A stretch of 47,470 nucleotides of DNA from Candidatus Bariatricus faecipullorum (GCA_019118525.1 DWYV01000057.1:1-47470); one strand, 5' to 3'; counted from the first letter of the stretch, positions 15,852 through 24,747 are shown. Program-made: numbers and translations. Notes: generated by a model not told the origin, from the letters alone.

Positions 15852-17077
15852 AATATGTAGTACTTGGTTCTTCAGCAGCCGGTATCAATGCAGTGAGAGA
15901 ACTGCGGAAACTGGACGGGCAGGGGGAAATTGTGCTGATTTCCAAAGATAAGGAGATTTATTCCCGGTGTATCCTGCACCATTATCTGGGAGGTGAGAGG
16001 ACCCTGGAGAAACTCTGCTTTGCAGAACACAATTTCCCGGAACTTTATCAGGTGAACTGGATACGGGGAAAGGCCTGTACCGGAGTAAAACCGGAAGAAA
16101 AGAAGGTTCTCCTGGAGGACGGAACGGAAGTGACGTATGACAAACTGCTGATTGCCACCGGCTCCCATACCTTTGTTCCGCCGGTAAAAAATCTAAAAGA
16201 GGCGGTGAATGTCTGCGGGTTCCGGAATATCGAGGACATGGAGGTCCTGAAAAAAGCAGCCAGGGAAGCGAAGCATATTGTTGTGATGGGGGCCGGACTG
16301 GTGGGCCTGGACTGCGCCAGCGGGTTCCTGGAGCTGGGAGTGCAGGTGACGCTGGTGGAGATGGCCGGCTGGCTGCTCAGCAAACAGCTGGATAAAAGAG
16401 GCGCACAGTTCTATGAAGACGCGTTTTCGGCCCGGGGCGTCAAACAGTATTATGGCGTAGGAATGGCGGAAGTGGTGCTGGATGAGCAGAACCGGATAAC
16501 TTCCGCAATCCTGACGGACGGGACGGAGCTGCCCTGCGATTTTGTGGTTGTAACGGCAGGGGTGCGCTCCAATGTGGAATTTCTGGAGGGCTCCGGAATC
16601 GAGACCAGCCGTTTCGGACTTATCTACGATGAAACCGGAAAGACCAGCGATGACAGTATTTACGGAGCCGGGGACGTGTCCGGAACCAGTCCAATCTGGC
16701 CGGTGGCGGTAAAAGAAGGAATGATTGCCGCCAGCAGTATGGCCGGAGTGCCCCGGAAGATGACGGACTTTTTCGCCAGCAAATCTACCATGAACTTCCT
16801 GGGAATACCGGGAATGTCCCTGGGAGATGTGAATACGGAGGAAGACTGTCAGGTGGAAATAAAAGATACCGGAGATACCTATAAAAAGATTATCCATAAG
16901 AACGGGAAGATTACCGGAGCCGTGCTTATCGGGGATCTGGCATACAGCGGAATTCTGCAGCAGCTGATTGCCCGGAAGATAGATATTTCCAGAGTAAAGA
17001 AACCCGTGTTTGATATTGATTACTCTGATTTCTTCCACATTAAGGATAACTTTGAGTTCTATTATGAGGAGGAGTAG
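15848..17077 (+). CDS. FAD/NAD(P)-dependent oxidoreductase, NarC-like
   Basis: A 409-residue two-dinucleotide-fold oxidoreductase of the rubredoxin reductase/NirB N-terminal type. FAD site GSSAAGINAVREL lies near residue 7, the NAD site VMGAGLVGLDCASG near 148, and the second FAD motif IYGAGDVSG near 270. It probably feeds NADH electrons to the ferredoxin-like subunit. GTG 15848 is used because it overlaps the previous stop, follows GGAGG, and places the FAD motif at the usual distance from the N terminus. It has no C-terminal siroheme domain, so it is not a complete NirB. Confidence 0.85.
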   Translation: MKYVVLGSSAAGINAVRELRKLDGQGEIVLISKDKEIYSRCILHHYLGGERTLEKLCFAEHNFPELYQVNWIRGKACTGVKPEEKKVLLEDGTEVTYDKLLIATGSHTFVPPVKNLKEAVNVCGFRNIEDMEVLKKAAREAKHIVVMGAGLVGLDCASGFLELGVQVTLVEMAGWLLSKQLDKRGAQFYEDAFSARGVKQYYGVGMAEVVLDEQNRITSAILTDGTELPCDFVVVTAGVRSNVEFLEGSGIETSRFGLIYDETGKTSDDSIYGAGDVSGTSPIWPVAVKEGMIAASSMAGVPRKMTDFFASKSTMNFLGIPGMSLGDVNTEEDCQVEIKDTGDTYKKIIHKNGKITGAVLIGDLAYSGILQQLIARKIDISRVKKPVFDIDYSDFFHIKDNFEFYYEEE

Positions 17078-17091
17078 AGGAAGGAGAGCCA

Positions 17092-18024
17092 ATGGAACGA
17101 TTAAAAAGAATGCCGGTACCGGTACTGCCCACCTTTGTGGGAGCCCTGACCCTGTCAAATCTGTATAACGGAATGGGTTTTCCCTGGGTGCGGCACCTGA
17201 CCATGTGGGCGGCAACGGTTATGATTCTGGTTTACCTGGTGAAAATCATCCGCTATCCGGAGGTGTGCAGAAAGGAATATGAGACGGTGGTGCCGTCAAG
17301 CCTTTACGCCGGATTTACCATGGTGCTGATGATTCTGGGAAGTTATTATTATGATTATGCGCCGGCAGCCGGCAGAGTTCTCTGGTTTACAGGGCTTGCC
17401 GTTCACGCCGTACATATCCTGGTGTTTACCTGGAGAAACGTCATCCGGCAGCGGAGCCTGGAAACCTTTGTGCCGTCCTGGTTTGTGACCTATAACGGCA
17501 TTATGGTAAGCTGCGTGGTGGGCGGCGCCATGAATGCTGGCGGAATTCTGAAGGCTGTGGTATACTATGGAATCATTATTTATTTTATTCTGATTCCCCT
17601 GATGGTGTGGCGGCTTGCCACCCGTAAGATAAAACCGGAATTTTATCATACCATGGCAGTGGTGCTGGCGCCCTGCAGTCTCTGTCTGGTCAGCCTGCTG
17701 AATGTCATGGAAAATCCGCCCGGGGCGCTGGTAGTGATTCTTTATCTGTGCGTGCTGGTTTCCCTGGCATTTGTGATTGGGAAGCTGCCCCGGTTTTTCT
17801 CTTTCCCGTTTTCGCCCGGGTATGCAGGCATGACCTTCCCCATGGCTATCGGGACGGTGGCCTCCGGCCGGATGGAAGCCTGGCTGGCGGGAAACGGCCA
17901 GGAACTGCTGGCAAATGTGGCAGGACAGCTGGAAGGAATCCAGTTTTATCTTACCACCATGATTATCGGGTATGTTCTGCTGAAATTCGCGATGATGGCG
18001 CTTCGGACAGAGAGGAAGGCCTGA
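17092..18024 (+). CDS. TDT/SLAC1-family anion transporter
   Basis: A 310-residue integral membrane protein with about ten hydrophobic segments. It resembles the TDT (tellurite resistance/dicarboxylate transporter) family, which includes the SLAC1 nitrate/chloride channels and fungal sulfite exporter SSU1. The FVGALTLSNLYNG block at residues 16-28 and the FPFSPGYAGMTFPMAIG block near residue 235 are typical. In this position, between nitrate-reductase-like genes and mobA, it is a good candidate for nitrate entry or for nitrite or sulfite movement. The substrate is inferred from context only. It begins 14 bases after the previous gene with a GGAAGGAG site. Confidence 0.7.
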   Translation: MERLKRMPVPVLPTFVGALTLSNLYNGMGFPWVRHLTMWAATVMILVYLVKIIRYPEVCRKEYETVVPSSLYAGFTMVLMILGSYYYDYAPAAGRVLWFTGLAVHAVHILVFTWRNVIRQRSLETFVPSWFVTYNGIMVSCVVGGAMNAGGILKAVVYYGIIIYFILIPLMVWRLATRKIKPEFYHTMAVVLAPCSLCLVSLLNVMENPPGALVVILYLCVLVSLAFVIGKLPRFFSFPFSPGYAGMTFPMAIGTVASGRMEAWLAGNGQELLANVAGQLEGIQFYLTTMIIGYVLLKFAMMALRTERKA

Positions 18025-18025
18025 G

Positions 18026-18628
18026 ATGGAAATCGCGGGATATATTCTGGCCGGTGGGAAAAACCGGCGGATGCAGGGAGAGAAAAAGCTGTTTCTGCCC
18101 TGGGACGGGGCGACGTTTCTGGAACGGATTCAGGAGACCCTCTGTGCGTTTCCGGCTGTCTATCTGTCCGTGGAAGCTGTGGAGCCTTATCAGGGGCTTT
18201 CTCTTCCCCTGGTTCTGGATGTGTACCCGGATGCCGGGCCGCTGGGCGGAATCTGCGCGGGACTTGGCGCCTGCCCGGAGGATGCCCTGTTTGTAACGGC
18301 CTGCGATATGCCCCTTCTGGACAGGGAAAGCGTAGAACGGCTCTGTCTGGCCTTCCGGGAACGGCCGGTTCTGACTCTGCCGGAGACGGACAGCGGACTT
18401 CAGCCTCTTCCGGGTATTTATCCCCGGAGCATTCTGCCGGAGGCAGAGCGCCTTCTGAAGGAAAAACAGTACCGGCTGCGGGCCCTTGCCGAAAGGGTGG
18501 AAGTGAACCGGGTCCGGCTGGAGGAAACGCCACTGAAAAATGTGAATACGCCGGAAGAGTACCGGGAACTTTTAAAAAGCGGACAAAAGAATCATACGGG
18601 CAGGGGGAAAGAGGAATGCTTCAGATAG
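18026..18628 (+). CDS. mobA: Molybdenum cofactor guanylyltransferase
   Basis: A 200-residue MobA-type nucleotidyltransferase. The N-terminal AGYILAGGKNRRMQGEKK loop (residues 4-21) is the GTP-binding signature, followed by DVYPDAGPLGGICAG near 68-82 and TACDMPLLD near 92-100. It attaches GMP to molybdopterin to make the bis-MGD form used by DMSO-reductase-family enzymes, matching the gene at 13324. Start ATG lies one base after the transporter stop; the end overlaps moeA by 13 bases. Confidence 0.9.
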   Translation: MEIAGYILAGGKNRRMQGEKKLFLPWDGATFLERIQETLCAFPAVYLSVEAVEPYQGLSLPLVLDVYPDAGPLGGICAGLGACPEDALFVTACDMPLLDRESVERLCLAFRERPVLTLPETDSGLQPLPGIYPRSILPEAERLLKEKQYRLRALAERVEVNRVRLEETPLKNVNTPEEYRELLKSGQKNHTGRGKEECFR

Positions 18629-19818
18629 AAGAAGCAGTGAAACAGCTGCAGAAACAGGTGACACAGAAAGAACATACGGAGCAGATGCCGCTTCTGGAGG
18701 CGGCAGGGCGAATTCTGGCAGAGGACGCAGTGGCAGAAAAGGACCAGCCGCCCTTTCCCAGATCCCCTCTGGACGGATACGCCCTCCGGGGAGAAGAGAC
18801 TGCCGGGGCGTCCCGGGAGCATCCGGCGATTTTCCGGGTTACAGGGAAAGTCTGCGCGGGAGAGTGGTTTCCTGGCCGTGTTCAGAAAGGGGAAGCAGTG
18901 CGGATTATGACCGGTGCGCCGGTGCCGGAGGGGGCGGATACGGTTATCCGTCAGGAAGATACCGATTACGGGGAGGAAACCGTTCAGGTCTTCCGCGCTT
19001 CGGCGGCGTTTGAGAATTACTGCCCCCAGGGAGAGGATTACAGGACGGGAACGGTCCTGCTGAAAAAGGGACGCCGGCTCGACGGGGCGGCGACTGCCAT
19101 TCTGGCCGGCATGGGGCGGGACAGCGTACGGGTGTACGGCCTCCCCCGGGTGGCTGTGATTTCTACCGGAGACGAGGTGGTTCCCCCGGGCCATCCGCTG
19201 GAACGGGGAAAAATCTACGATTCCAACCGGTATTATCTCTGCGCCAGAATGCAGGAAAAGGGACTGCGGCCTGAGAGAAGCATGCACTGCAGAGATAATG
19301 CCGCAGAACTGGCCGGACAGATTCGGGAGATGTGCGAAGAAGGAATGGAGCTGATTGTGACTACCGGCGGCGTGTCCGTGGGGGAAAAAGACATCCTGCA
19401 TGAGACCCTGGAACTTCTCGGCGCCCGGAGGCTGTTCTGGCGGATAGATGTAAAGCCGGGCGCCCCGGTGATGGCCGCAGTCTGCCAGAATACGCTGCTC
19501 ATCTGCCTTTCCGGAAATCCCTACGGCGCTGCCGTAAATTTTGAACTTCTGGTGCGCCCGGTTCTGGAAGTACTGACCGGCAGCCGGACGTGGCGCCTGG
19601 AGAAAAGGCAGGCTGTACTGCAGAATGATTTCCGGAAAAAGAAAGGGACGCGGCGGTTTCTCCGGGGCAGGGAGGAAAACGGAAAGGTCTGGGTGGCAGC
19701 AGGAAACCAGGCGTCCGGGGCCCTTTCTTCCCTGGCAGAATCCAACTGCCTGGTGGAGATAACGAAGGAGATGGCCGGTGCCACGAAGGGAGAGACAGTA
19801 TGGGTATATCTTCTGTAG
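18616..19818 (+). CDS. moeA: Molybdopterin molybdenumtransferase
   Basis: A 400-residue MoeA protein that inserts molybdate into adenylated molybdopterin. Typical blocks are PPFPRSPLDGYALRG near residue 50, GEAVRIMTGAPVPEGADTVI near 95, ISTGDEVVPPG near 178-188, TTGGVSVGEKD near 253, and CLSGNPYGAAVNFE near 296. The length is standard. It overlaps both mobA and mobB, which points to tight cotranslation of the cofactor genes. Confidence 0.92.
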   Translation: MLQIEEAVKQLQKQVTQKEHTEQMPLLEAAGRILAEDAVAEKDQPPFPRSPLDGYALRGEETAGASREHPAIFRVTGKVCAGEWFPGRVQKGEAVRIMTGAPVPEGADTVIRQEDTDYGEETVQVFRASAAFENYCPQGEDYRTGTVLLKKGRRLDGAATAILAGMGRDSVRVYGLPRVAVISTGDEVVPPGHPLERGKIYDSNRYYLCARMQEKGLRPERSMHCRDNAAELAGQIREMCEEGMELIVTTGGVSVGEKDILHETLELLGARRLFWRIDVKPGAPVMAAVCQNTLLICLSGNPYGAAVNFELLVRPVLEVLTGSRTWRLEKRQAVLQNDFRKKKGTRRFLRGREENGKVWVAAGNQASGALSSLAESNCLVEITKEMAGATKGETVWVYLL

Positions 19819-20240
19819 AAAAAAAACCGTTTCTGTTTGTGGTGTGCGGGTATAAAAACAGCGGGAAGACCACCATGATAACCCGCCTGATTCCGGAACT
19901 GAAAAACAGAGGATACAACGTGGCCGTCATCAAGCATGACGGTCATGATTTTGAAAGCGATGTGCCGGGAACGGACAGCTGGAAACACCAGAAGGCCGGC
20001 GCCTTTGGCGTGGCCGTGTTTTCAGAAAAACGGATTCTGATAACAAAAGAATGCGGGAATATTACAGAACAGCAGCTTGCACGGGCCTTTCCGGAAGCAG
20101 ATATCATCCTGATAGAGGGACTGAAAAACAGCAGTTATCCCAAATACGTCTGCCGTTATCCGGAAGAACCTTTAAAACCGGCAAAGGAAGTGGCCGATAT
20201 TATCGAGGCGGAAAAAAAGCGGCAGGAGAAGAGGGAATGA
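19800..20240 (+). CDS. mobB: Molybdopterin-guanine dinucleotide biosynthesis adaptor
   Basis: A 146-residue P-loop protein. Walker A is GYKNSGKTT near residue 17-25, followed by VAVIKHDGHDF near 41-51 and a DIILIEGLKNSSYPK block near 99-113, all typical of MobB. It binds GTP and assists MobA. It overlaps moeA by 19 bases. Upstream steps of cofactor synthesis (moaA, moaC and others) are not in this window. Confidence 0.88.
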   Translation: MGISSVEKKPFLFVVCGYKNSGKTTMITRLIPELKNRGYNVAVIKHDGHDFESDVPGTDSWKHQKAGAFGVAVFSEKRILITKECGNITEQQLARAFPEADIILIEGLKNSSYPKYVCRYPEEPLKPAKEVADIIEAEKKRQEKRE

Positions 20241-20241
20241 T

Positions 20242-21183
20242 ATGAAGTTCTATCTGGCGCCCCTGGAGGGCATTACCGGATATGTGTACCGGAACACGCT
20301 GGAAACCTGTTTTCCGGGCATGGACCGGTATTTTACTCCCTTTCTGGCTCCGGGTCAGAAGGGGAATTTCAGTCACCGGGAACAGGAGGACGTGGCGCCG
20401 GAACACAACCGGGGCATGGATGTGGTTCCGCAGATTCTGACAAACCGGGCAGAGGACTTCCTGCGAACAGCAGAAAAGCTGAAGGAGCTGGGATATACGG
20501 AAGTGAACCTGAACCTGGGGTGTCCTTCCCGGACGGTGGTAACCAAATACCGGGGGGCCGGATTCCTGGCAAAACCGGAAGAACTGGACCATTTCCTGGA
20601 GGAAGTGTTTGCCAGGTGTCCGACAGGGATATCCATAAAAACACGGATTGGAAAAGAGGACCGGAAGGAGTGGAGCCGTATTCTGGAGATTTACCGGAAA
20701 TATCCTCTGACAGAGCTCATCGTACATCCCCGGATTCAGGAGGATTTTTACAAAAATAAGCCGGACTGGGGAGCTTTTTCCCTCACGCTTGCAGACGCGC
20801 CCTGGCCGGTATGCTATAATGGAGATATCGTAACCGCGGAAGATTATAAAAGACTGACGGAGGTCTTTCCCGGGCTGGAACGCGTGATGGCAGGCAGGGG
20901 TGTTCTGCGAAATCCCGGTCTGGTATCCCGGATCCGGGACGGGGTTATGCCGAAAAAGGAGCAGATTCACCGGTTCCACAGTATGCTGTACGAGGGATAC
21001 CTGGAGACCATTCCAGGAGCCAGAAATGTGCTGTTTAAGATGAAAGAAATCTGGGTATACCTGCATCAGCTCTTTGAGGACAGTGAAAAATATGCCAAAC
21101 GGATCCGGAAGGCGGAGAAGTTTCCGGCCTATGAGGACGCGGTGGCAGCTCTTTTTGCGGAATGCAGACTCCGGCAGGAATAA
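20242..21183 (+). CDS. tRNA-dihydrouridine synthase family protein
   Basis: A 313-residue FMN-dependent TIM-barrel protein of the Dus family. LAPLEGITGYVYRN at residues 5-18 is the FMN-binding start, VNLNLGCPSRTVVTKYRGAGFL near 88-109 holds the catalytic Cys, and MAGRGVLRNPGL near 216-227 holds the phosphate site. These enzymes reduce uridine to dihydrouridine in tRNA with NADPH. It starts one base after mobB ends, so it is cotranscribed with the cofactor genes although it has no obvious functional link to them. The Dus subgroup cannot be fixed from motifs alone. Confidence 0.85.
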   Translation: MKFYLAPLEGITGYVYRNTLETCFPGMDRYFTPFLAPGQKGNFSHREQEDVAPEHNRGMDVVPQILTNRAEDFLRTAEKLKELGYTEVNLNLGCPSRTVVTKYRGAGFLAKPEELDHFLEEVFARCPTGISIKTRIGKEDRKEWSRILEIYRKYPLTELIVHPRIQEDFYKNKPDWGAFSLTLADAPWPVCYNGDIVTAEDYKRLTEVFPGLERVMAGRGVLRNPGLVSRIRDGVMPKKEQIHRFHSMLYEGYLETIPGARNVLFKMKEIWVYLHQLFEDSEKYAKRIRKAEKFPAYEDAVAALFAECRLRQE

Positions 21184-21198
21184 CAGCAGAGGTGACAG

Positions 21199-21825
21199 AT
21201 GACGGTATGGGAGACGGCTGCGGCCCTGGTGATGATGGCGGCGGGCAGCATTTACGGGACAAAAAAGAAGGCATGGGGCAGGCGGGCGCTGTTTTTCAAA
21301 GTGCTGGCCACCATGAGCGGCGTCCTGCTGTCGCTTCAGAGCGCCCTCCTTACCCCGGAACTGTGGAGGTGGCTGCTGACAGCAGGGCTGCTTCTGTGCG
21401 TGGCAGCTGACGTGCTGCTGGAGATACAGCTTCTCGCCGGAGTCAGTTTCTTCGGGGCGGCGCATCTCTGTTTCCTGGGTGCGTCCTTCTGTCTGGGCGG
21501 CTGGAAGCTTCCGGCGGCAGGGATGGCCCTGATTCTTTACGGAATTTTTTTCCTGTCTTTTCGGCGTTATCTGCCGAAGCTTGGGAACCTGCTGGTTCCG
21601 GGACTGATTTATCCGGCCCTGCTCTGCCTGATGGCGGGCACGGCGGTCCTGGCCTCCTGGGGAGAGGCAGGACAGGCTCCGGCGACCTTTGGCGCAGGGG
21701 GTCTTCTGTTTGTAGCCTCAGATTACCTGCTCGCAGAGCGGGTCCTTGGAAAAAGCAGAAAAGGCCAGAATATGGCGGTGCTGATACTTTACTATGGAGC
21801 GGTGTATCTGATTGCGCTTGGCTGA
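21199..21825 (+). CDS. YhhN/lysoplasmalogenase-like membrane protein
   Basis: A 208-residue membrane protein with about seven or eight hydrophobic segments. It resembles the YhhN (TMEM86) family, in which some members hydrolyse lysoplasmalogens, lipids found in many anaerobes. The polar residues in AADVLLE (about residue 72) and FVASDYLLAERVL (about 173) fit the conserved acidic pattern of the family. It lies 15 bases after the Dus gene, at the end of the long operon. Family assignment is by pattern and could be wrong. Confidence 0.65.
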   Translation: MTVWETAAALVMMAAGSIYGTKKKAWGRRALFFKVLATMSGVLLSLQSALLTPELWRWLLTAGLLLCVAADVLLEIQLLAGVSFFGAAHLCFLGASFCLGGWKLPAAGMALILYGIFFLSFRRYLPKLGNLLVPGLIYPALLCLMAGTAVLASWGEAGQAPATFGAGGLLFVASDYLLAERVLGKSRKGQNMAVLILYYGAVYLIALG

Positions 21826-21943
21826 AAAGGTCTGTCACAGGAAAAAGAAGAAAAAAACATTAGAAAAATATCCATAAATTCTGTTAAAATATAGATAAGA
21901 GTAAGAGAGAGGAAAAGGAATCTGACAGAAAGGATGGATAGAA

Positions 21944-22453
21944 TTGTTTGAAAAGGGTGAACTGGTTGTATATGGAAGAAACGGAATCTGTGAAGTGACT
22001 GGTATTACACCGATGAAACTGGATGGGAAAAAGGAGGAACGGCTTTACTATATTCTGATTCCGGTAAAGGACAGAAGCGGAAAGATTTTTACCCCGGTGG
22101 ACAACCACAAGGTGCCCATGCGACATGTGATTTCAAAGGATGAGGCTGTTCGGCTGATTGACGGGATTGCCCAAATTGCGGAACTTGGAATTGAAAACGA
22201 TAAGACCAGGGAACTCAGTTATAAGGAGTGCATGAAGAGCTGTCAGTGCACAGAGTGGGTGCGGATGATAAAGACGCTCCGCCACAGAAGGGCGAAACGG
22301 CTCTCGGAAGGAAAGAAGATTACGGCTACGGATGAACGGTATCTCCGGCAGGCACAGGACAGCTTGTATGCGGAACTGTCCGTGGCTCTTGGCATTCCGG
22401 AGTGTGATGTGGAAGGATATATTGGAGCCCACCTGGGAGAGAAGAAAGAATAA
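21944..22453 (+). CDS. CarD family transcription regulator
   Basis: A 169-residue protein with an N-terminal CarD/TRCF RNA-polymerase-interacting domain (FEKGELVVYGRNGICEVTGI, then YYILIPVKDRSGKIFTPVDN) and a helical C-terminal half that in CarD binds DNA near the promoter. CarD proteins bind the RNA polymerase beta subunit and stabilise open complexes. The start is TTG 21944, required because no ATG precedes the conserved block; AAAGGATGG lies eight or so bases upstream. A rare start codon may hold expression low. It is followed by its own promoter-bearing gap. Confidence 0.85.
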   Translation: MFEKGELVVYGRNGICEVTGITPMKLDGKKEERLYYILIPVKDRSGKIFTPVDNHKVPMRHVISKDEAVRLIDGIAQIAELGIENDKTRELSYKECMKSCQCTEWVRMIKTLRHRRAKRLSEGKKITATDERYLRQAQDSLYAELSVALGIPECDVEGYIGAHLGEKKE

Positions 22454-22507
22454 GCGGTATAGAAATAGCGGAGAAAGGGATGTTTCCTTAGGGGGATGTC
22501 TCTTTTT

Positions 22508-22538
22508 TTTACACAGACAGACAGATTTATGATATAAT
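22508..22538 (+). promoter_or_regulatory. Promoter upstream of the ArgB-like gene
   Basis: A perfect TATAAT lies at 22533-22538. The -35 is less clear: TTTACA at 22508 with 19 bases or TTACAC with 18. A run of eight T at 22503-22510 may also end the CarD transcript, but I could not find a clean hairpin before it. Confidence 0.5.
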
Positions 22539-22591
22539 CAGTAAAGTATGTAATAAATATAAGAAACAGGAAAGCTGGGGAAGGAGTCAGC

Positions 22592-23362
22592 ATGGAAGAG
22601 AAAGCATTACAGACAGTGGAAGAAAAGGCGTCGATTCTGATAGACGCGCTCCCCTATATCCGGGATTTTAATCATAAAATTATTGTCATCGAATACGGAT
22701 GCAGTGAATGGCTGAGCGGGAAGGAAGAAGAACGGCTGATGCAGGACATTGTTCTGCTGAAGAGCATCGGCATGCGGCCGGTGGTAGTGCATGACACCCG
22801 GATGGGCATGGATAAGTTCCGGGAAAACAAGCGGGTGGCCAAGCTGCTGGAACTTTGCGGCGTCAAGGCCATCGGTATCTGCGGCGTAGATCCGGAGACC
22901 CTTCACATGGCGATTGACCATGACTATATTCCGGTGATTGTGCCGAACGACATTGACAATGAAATGGAGTATATTGACCCCAGGGACACGGCTCTGGAAA
23001 TCGCGGTAAAGCTTCAGGCCGACAAACTGGTTTATCTGTCCAGATATCCCGGTATTTTTGTGGATGAGAAGCGGGAGGACGTCTATGCCAGACTGACGGT
23101 GGAAGAGACGGAAGCGCTGAAAAAGGAGCGGAATTTTCCGGAGGATTTCCTGGAAATTATAAACCGGGGAATTGAGGCCGTAAAACAGGGAGTAAACCGG
23201 GTCCACATTCTGGACGGCCGGATGAAACATGTGCTTCTGATAGAATTTTTCAGCGTAAAAGGTGCGGGAACCATTATTATCCAGGACGAGAGCCGGCTTT
23301 ACGAACATGAGCTGGATAAAAAGGTGCTGGAAGAGGAGGTTCCATTTTCAGAAGAAGTGTGA
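22592..23362 (+). CDS. Divergent amino acid kinase (acetylglutamate kinase-like)
   Basis: A 256-residue protein with the amino-acid-kinase fold, closest in layout to acetylglutamate kinase. The first strand reads KIIVIEYGCSEW where active ArgB has a KYGGNAM type motif, and VVVHDTRMGMDKF stands where VVHGGGP is expected, so both glycine-rich phosphate loops are altered. Later parts fit better (VIVPNDID, ALEIAVKLQADKLVYLSRYPGIF, GVNRVHILDGRMKHVLLIEFF). It may be a non-catalytic sensor or may act on another substrate. It precedes pyrH, also an amino-acid-kinase-fold enzyme, by about 60 bases. No other arginine synthesis genes are close except argH at 37728. Confidence 0.65.
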   Translation: MEEKALQTVEEKASILIDALPYIRDFNHKIIVIEYGCSEWLSGKEEERLMQDIVLLKSIGMRPVVVHDTRMGMDKFRENKRVAKLLELCGVKAIGICGVDPETLHMAIDHDYIPVIVPNDIDNEMEYIDPRDTALEIAVKLQADKLVYLSRYPGIFVDEKREDVYARLTVEETEALKKERNFPEDFLEIINRGIEAVKQGVNRVHILDGRMKHVLLIEFFSVKGAGTIIIQDESRLYEHELDKKVLEEEVPFSEEV

Positions 23363-23421
23363 TATACTCAAACGAGAATGAACTTTAGGGAAAAGATAAA
23401 GGAAACAGGAGCAGAAAACGG

Positions 23422-24117
23422 ATGAAAAGAGTACTTTTAAAACTGAGCGGAGAAGCCCTTGCGGGAGAGAAAAAAACGGGATTCGACGAGGCAGTGTGCC
23501 TGGATGTGGCCCGGCAGGTGAAGCAGATTGTAGACCAGGGAATCCAGGTGGCCATCGTGACCGGAGGCGGAAATTTCTGGAGAGGGCGGACCAGTGAGAC
23601 GATTGACCGGGTGAAGGCCGATCAGATAGGAATGCTGGCCACAGTGATGAACTGCATCTATGTGTCTGATATTTTCCGGTATGCCGGAATGAAGACCGAA
23701 GTATTCACCCCCTTTGTGTGCGGAGCATTTACCACACTGTTTTCCAAAGACCGGGCAGTGGAAGCCCTGGAGGCAGGAAAAGTGATATTTTTCGCAGGCG
23801 GCACGGGGCATCCGTATTTTTCTACCGATACCGGCGCTGTTCTGCGCGCCATTGAGATTGAGGCGGACGCCATGCTGCTGGCAAAAGCCATCGACGGTAT
23901 CTATGACAGTGACCCAAAGGTGAATCCGGACGCGAAAAAGTATGATGAGATTTCTATTCAGGAAGTCATTGACAAAAAACTGGCGGCAGTGGACCTGACG
24001 GCATCCATTCTGTGCATGGAACAGAAGCTCCCCATGCTGGTGTTTGGCCTGAATGAGAAGAACAGCATTGCAGAGACCATGAGCGGTACGTTTACCGGTA
24101 CGAAAGTTACGGTATAG
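23422..24117 (+). CDS. pyrH: Uridylate kinase
   Basis: A 231-residue hexameric UMP kinase, making UDP from UMP and ATP. KLSGEALAG at residues 7-15, VTGGGNFWRGR near 47-57, and FAGGTGHPYFSTDTGAVLRAIE near 118-139 are diagnostic; DGIYDSDPKVNPDAKKYD near 157-174 completes the ATP site. The length is normal. It is followed by frr after 30 bases, the usual bacterial order, although rpsB and tsf do not precede it here. Confidence 0.95.
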   Translation: MKRVLLKLSGEALAGEKKTGFDEAVCLDVARQVKQIVDQGIQVAIVTGGGNFWRGRTSETIDRVKADQIGMLATVMNCIYVSDIFRYAGMKTEVFTPFVCGAFTTLFSKDRAVEALEAGKVIFFAGGTGHPYFSTDTGAVLRAIEIEADAMLLAKAIDGIYDSDPKVNPDAKKYDEISIQEVIDKKLAAVDLTASILCMEQKLPMLVFGLNEKNSIAETMSGTFTGTKVTV

Positions 24118-24147
24118 GACGCCTGGAGATAGAGGAGGAAGAGGATT

Positions 24148-24699
24148 ATGCATGAAAAACTGAATGTTTACGAGGAAAAGATGAAGAAAACCATGAACAG
24201 TCTGGAAGGGGAACTGGCTACCATACGTGCCGGACGTGCCAATCCTAATATTCTGAACAGACTTACGGTAGACTATTACGGGGCCCAGACGCCGATTCAG
24301 CAGGTGGCGAACATCTCTGTTCCGGAACCGCGGATGATTCAGATTCAGCCCTGGGAGAAAAAATTGATTCGTGAGATTGAGAAAGCCATTCAGACGTCCG
24401 ATATCGGTATCAATCCTACAAACGACGGAACGGTTATCCGGCTGGTATTTCCGGAGCTGACGGAGGAGCGCAGAAAGCAGCTCGTTAAGGATGTAAAGAA
24501 AAAAGGAGAGGCGGCCAAGGTGGCTGTCCGCAATATCCGCCGGGATGGCAACGATATGCTGAAAAAGCTGAAAGGCAGCGACATCTCTGAGGACGAAATC
24601 AAGGACATGGAAGATGAGCTGCAGAAACTGACGGATAAATTCATCAAAGAGGTGGATAAGTCCGTGGAAGCAAAATCAAAAGAAGTAATGACCGTATAA
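24148..24699 (+). CDS. frr: Ribosome recycling factor
   Basis: A 183-residue protein of standard length that splits post-termination ribosomes with EF-G. Typical features are [17 protein letters not shown] near residue 24-40, [20 protein letters not shown] near 46-65, and the coiled-coil C-terminal half ([17 protein letters not shown]). AGAGGAGG precedes ATG 24148 at the correct distance. Confidence 0.96.
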   Translation: MHEKLNVYEEKMKKTMNSLEGELATIRAGRANPNILNRLTVDYYGAQTPIQQVANISVPEPRMIQIQPWEKKLIREIEKAIQTSDIGINPTNDGTVIRLVFPELTEERRKQLVKDVKKKGEAAKVAVRNIRRDGNDMLKKLKGSDISEDEIKDMEDELQKLTDKFIKEVDKSVEAKSKEVMTV

Positions 24700-24715
24700 A
24701 CGAAATAAAGCGCAG

Positions 24716-24747
24716 GGGGACGGCGAGTTACCGCTGTCCCCTTTTCT
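24716..24747 (+). terminator. Hairpin with T run between frr and uppS
   Basis: A 10-base stem with one mismatch (ggggacggcg 24716-24725, cgctgtcccc 24732-24741) is followed by TTTTCTT. It may be an intrinsic terminator or attenuator inside the pyrH-rseP gene run, reducing read-through to uppS. It is not a copy of the dispersed palindrome found elsewhere in the window, though both start with GGGGACGG. Confidence 0.55.

Noticed and set aside
24716..24747. Fifth copy of the GGGGACGG palindrome family
   Set aside because: Only the first eight bases agree; the arms and loop differ and it has a T run, so it is an ordinary terminator-like hairpin.
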